Positions 62,294 to 64,000 of a stretch of 64,000 nucleotides of DNA are shown here, piece after piece. Positions within the stretch are counted from its first letter, which is position 1; the number at the start of each line of letters is the position of its first letter. The position numbers were made by a program, and so were the translations under genes. Under the pieces are notes generated by a model. The model did not search any database. It was not told the DNA's origin and saw only the letters and a program-made list of their open reading frames with translations. This stretch comes from Rubrobacter calidifluminis (GTDB lineage Bacteria; Actinomycetota; Rubrobacteria; Rubrobacterales; Rubrobacteraceae), in assembly GCF_028617075.1 (NCBI RefSeq), contig NZ_JAQKGV010000016.1, positions 1 to 64,000 on the forward strand. Direction: 5' to 3'.

Positions 62294-63519
62294 AGCCGCT
62301 CGAGCACGTCCGCGGGGCGCAGCCGGCCCTTGAACGGGATCACCCCGCTCTCCGCGGCCTCCGAGAGGGCTTCCGGGGAGACGGAGAGGCGTTCCGAGGC
62401 CGCGACGAGCACCCTCTTCCCCCGCTTCGCCGCCTCCCGGACCAGATGCACCCGCTCGACGAGGTGGCGTCTGCTCCAGAAGCCGAGGATCTCCAGGTGG
62501 ACCTCTTCTTCGTCCCGGCGCAGCGTGAAGTCCGGCACGAGCGCGGTGCCGAGCTCGGGGAGGGGGATGATCGAGGCTTCGGCGTCGAGCTCCCAGCCGG
62601 CGACATCCCGGGTGCGCTCCCAGGACGTACGGAAGGCGGAGCGCAGATCCTCTTCCTCCACCGCCGCCTCTGGTGCCGCGTAGTGGCTCTCGAGATCACA
62701 GCTCCCCGAGTCGAGCTCCAGGCGGGCCTCGCGGCCGCGCCAGGTCACGTCCGCGGAGAGGCGCCACGGGGAGGTCAGAAGCAGCGCGGGGAGAAACTTG
62801 GCGATCCTCAGGCCGTAGCGGCGGGTGCCGCTGAAGATCGAGAGCGGGCCGTCGAGGTGGAGCCGGTATCCATCCGGGATGATCTCCAGGCGGTAGATCA
62901 GACCGAGCAGCTTCACGTAGCCGAAGACCGTCCTGGCGTCGGCCTCACGGCCCAGGTCCACCACCAGCTCGCGTGCGGAGTAGAGCACGCCCTGGACCTG
63001 AGCGGTGTTGTAGCGGGCGATGAGCTCCTCGGGGGAGGGTTCGGAGAGGCTCGCGAGGATCTGCTCGGCCGGCCGGTCGGCGTACATGACGGCGGATGGA
63101 TCCTCGAGGCCGGTCTCGCGCGAGACCTGCGCGAGCACCTCCTCGCGGGTCGCCACGTCGAGAAGACCGGGCTCGGAGGCCGGGAGCTCGGGCATCGCGG
63201 CGGCGAGCTCGAAGATGCGGGTGCGCACGGTGTAGGGGTCGGCGTCGGTCGGGGGAGCCCACCCGGATCGCTCCTCGAGGAGCTTCGCCAGCGCCCGCAC
63301 CACCCGGAAGCCGCGCCTCGGGTCGAGCCGGGGACCGGCCTCCTCCTCGGCGCGGGAGAGAGCCTCTTCGAGCTCGCGTCTCGGACGGCCCAGATGCGAG
63401 GCGTAGACGCGGCAGACCTCGCCCGCCGCCTCGAATGCCCGGCCGTCTTCGGGCGAGAGCCGGTGCGGGACGACGGACCCGCGCCGGAGGTGGGCCATCA
63501 CGTGCTCGCCGCGCAGCAT
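62290..63519 (-). CDS. Bax1-like DUF790 nuclease
   Basis: A 409-residue protein, ATG 63519 overlapping the XPB stop (TGATG). DUF790 pattern: PEELIARYNTAQVQGVLYSA, KLLGLIYRLEIIPDGYRLHL, LFSGTRRYG-like FSGTRRYGLRIAKFLPALLL, and a PD-(D/E)XK nuclease C-terminus (LVPDFTLRRDEEEVHLEILG) ending GVIPFKGRLRPADVLERL. In archaea Bax1 binds XPB and cuts bubble DNA at the junction. The overlap with XPB indicates the same two-protein machine here. Confidence 0.92.
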   Translation of the reverse strand: MLRGEHVMAHLRRGSVVPHRLSPEDGRAFEAAGEVCRVYASHLGRPRRELEEALSRAEEEAGPRLDPRRGFRVVRALAKLLEERSGWAPPTDADPYTVRTRIFELAAAMPELPASEPGLLDVATREEVLAQVSRETGLEDPSAVMYADRPAEQILASLSEPSPEELIARYNTAQVQGVLYSARELVVDLGREADARTVFGYVKLLGLIYRLEIIPDGYRLHLDGPLSIFSGTRRYGLRIAKFLPALLLTSPWRLSADVTWRGREARLELDSGSCDLESHYAAPEAAVEEEDLRSAFRTSWERTRDVAGWELDAEASIIPLPELGTALVPDFTLRRDEEEVHLEILGFWSRRHLVERVHLVREAAKRGKRVLVAASERLSVSPEALSEAAESGVIPFKGRLRPADVLERL

Positions 63520-64000
63520 CAGGCGAAGGCCTCGCGCCTGCGCCGGGAGGTGAACTCCTCGCCGGTCGCGCTCGTCACCAGCTCGTAGAGCACGGCCCGC
63601 TTGCCGTCTCTCGGGCGCAGGATCCGTCCCAGCCGCTGGACGTACTCGCGCACCGAGGCGCTTCCGGCCAGGATCATGGCAACGTTCGCGTCCGGCACGT
63701 CAACCCCTTCGTTGAGGACGTCGGAGGCGATTATCGCCCGGTAGCGGCCCTCGCGGAAGCGGTCCAGGATCTCCTTGCGCTCCTTCGCCGGGGTCTCGTA
63801 GGTTATGCCCGGGATCAGGAACCTGCGGCTCAGCGCGTAGACCTCCTCGACGCTCTTGGTGAAGACGATCGAGCGGTCGTCCCAGTGCTTCTTGAGGAGG
63901 CTCTCGAGCGTCGTCACCTTGCGCACCGCCGAGGACTGGATCTCGCGCCTCCTCCTCGCGGCGAGCAGCGCCTCCCTGCCCCCGGAGTGGCTGGTCGAGG
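63519..64000 (-). CDS. XPB/RAD25-like DNA helicase (partial, C-terminal part)
   Basis: Only the last 160 residues lie in the window. Helicase domain 2: DRSIVFTKSVEEVYALSRRF, YETPAKERKEILDRFREGRY, RAIIASDVLNEGVDVPDANV (motif V) and REYVQRLGRILRPRDGKRAV (motif VI, with the arginine finger). Ends TGEEFTSRRRREAFA, then overlaps Bax1. An SF2 helicase that opens DNA in archaeal-type nucleotide excision repair. The N-terminal damage-recognition domain is beyond the right edge. Confidence 0.9.
   Translation of the reverse strand, partial: STSHSGGREALLAARRRREIQSSAVRKVTTLESLLKKHWDDRSIVFTKSVEEVYALSRRFLIPGITYETPAKERKEILDRFREGRYRAIIASDVLNEGVDVPDANVAMILAGSASVREYVQRLGRILRPRDGKRAVLYELVTSATGEEFTSRRRREAFA

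Overview
The window is high-GC DNA with a typical deep-branching actinobacterial gene set: polA, rpsA, coaE, uvrB, uvrA, uvrC-rapZ-yvcK-whiA, then gap-pgk-tpiA-secG, with many GTG/TTG starts and many genes whose -10 box lies only 6-11 nt before the start codon. WhiA and leaderless genes point to Actinobacteria. The thermophile-like traits (polymerase I without proofreading residues, an XPB/Bax1 pair next to a full UvrABC set) make a Rubrobacter-like organism my best guess. That genus call is inference.

Layout. (1) 1-6766, minus strand: a likely defence cluster made of a Zn-ribbon DNA methyltransferase (DUF1156/COG1743 type) translationally coupled to a large RecB-like nuclease/Upf1-like helicase that runs off the left edge, plus an unrecognised gene. 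(2) 7224-8518: an SCP2-like protein and an alpha/beta hydrolase. (3) 8539-11605: an insertion-sequence graveyard, with a 960-bp IS5-type element killed by two frameshifts and a DUF772-type transposase gene split by a 1272-bp IS3-family element with a perfect 4-bp target duplication. (4) 11693-19229: a 7.45-kb integrative element in a tRNA-Leu(CAA) gene. It carries an excisionase-like HTH, a 59-residue ORF, a primase/helicase whose 3' end contains an iteron array, a terminase-like or hypothetical protein, a DUF6883/DUF4926 pair, an XRE repressor and a tyrosine integrase. It has no capsid or conjugation genes, and its layout resembles phage satellites (PICI/SaPI-like).

(5) 19302-38875: housekeeping and repair genes (polA, rpsA, coaE, lytic transglycosylase, a frameshifted TipA-like MerR regulator, uvrB, a DapA-family lyase, amt with a small PH-like partner), a MarR regulator fused to a beta-repeat domain and divergent from a drug-efflux ABC pair, a PucR regulator and uvrA. 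uvrA appears to start at AUA. (6) 38904-43130: an APC permease, a phosphodiesterase and a membrane protein. (7) 43161-52183: uvrC-rapZ-GST-yvcK-whiA and the glycolytic gap-pgk-tpiA-secG cluster. whiA appears to start at CUG. (8) 52365-57792: tRNA-Leu(GAG), glycerophosphodiesterase, S-adenosylhomocysteinase, a GNAT protein, an arylsulfotransferase-like protein and small genes. (9) 57849-62293: a TetR-controlled export operon (ABC-2-like protein plus MmpL/RND transporter) whose two products share a C-terminal domain. (10) 62290-64000, minus strand: Bax1-like nuclease and the end of an XPB helicase.

The most novel material is the tRNA-Leu element with its putative origin inside the primase gene and its symmetric integrase arm sites. 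Next are the methylase/nuclease-helicase pair and the non-canonical starts of uvrA and whiA.
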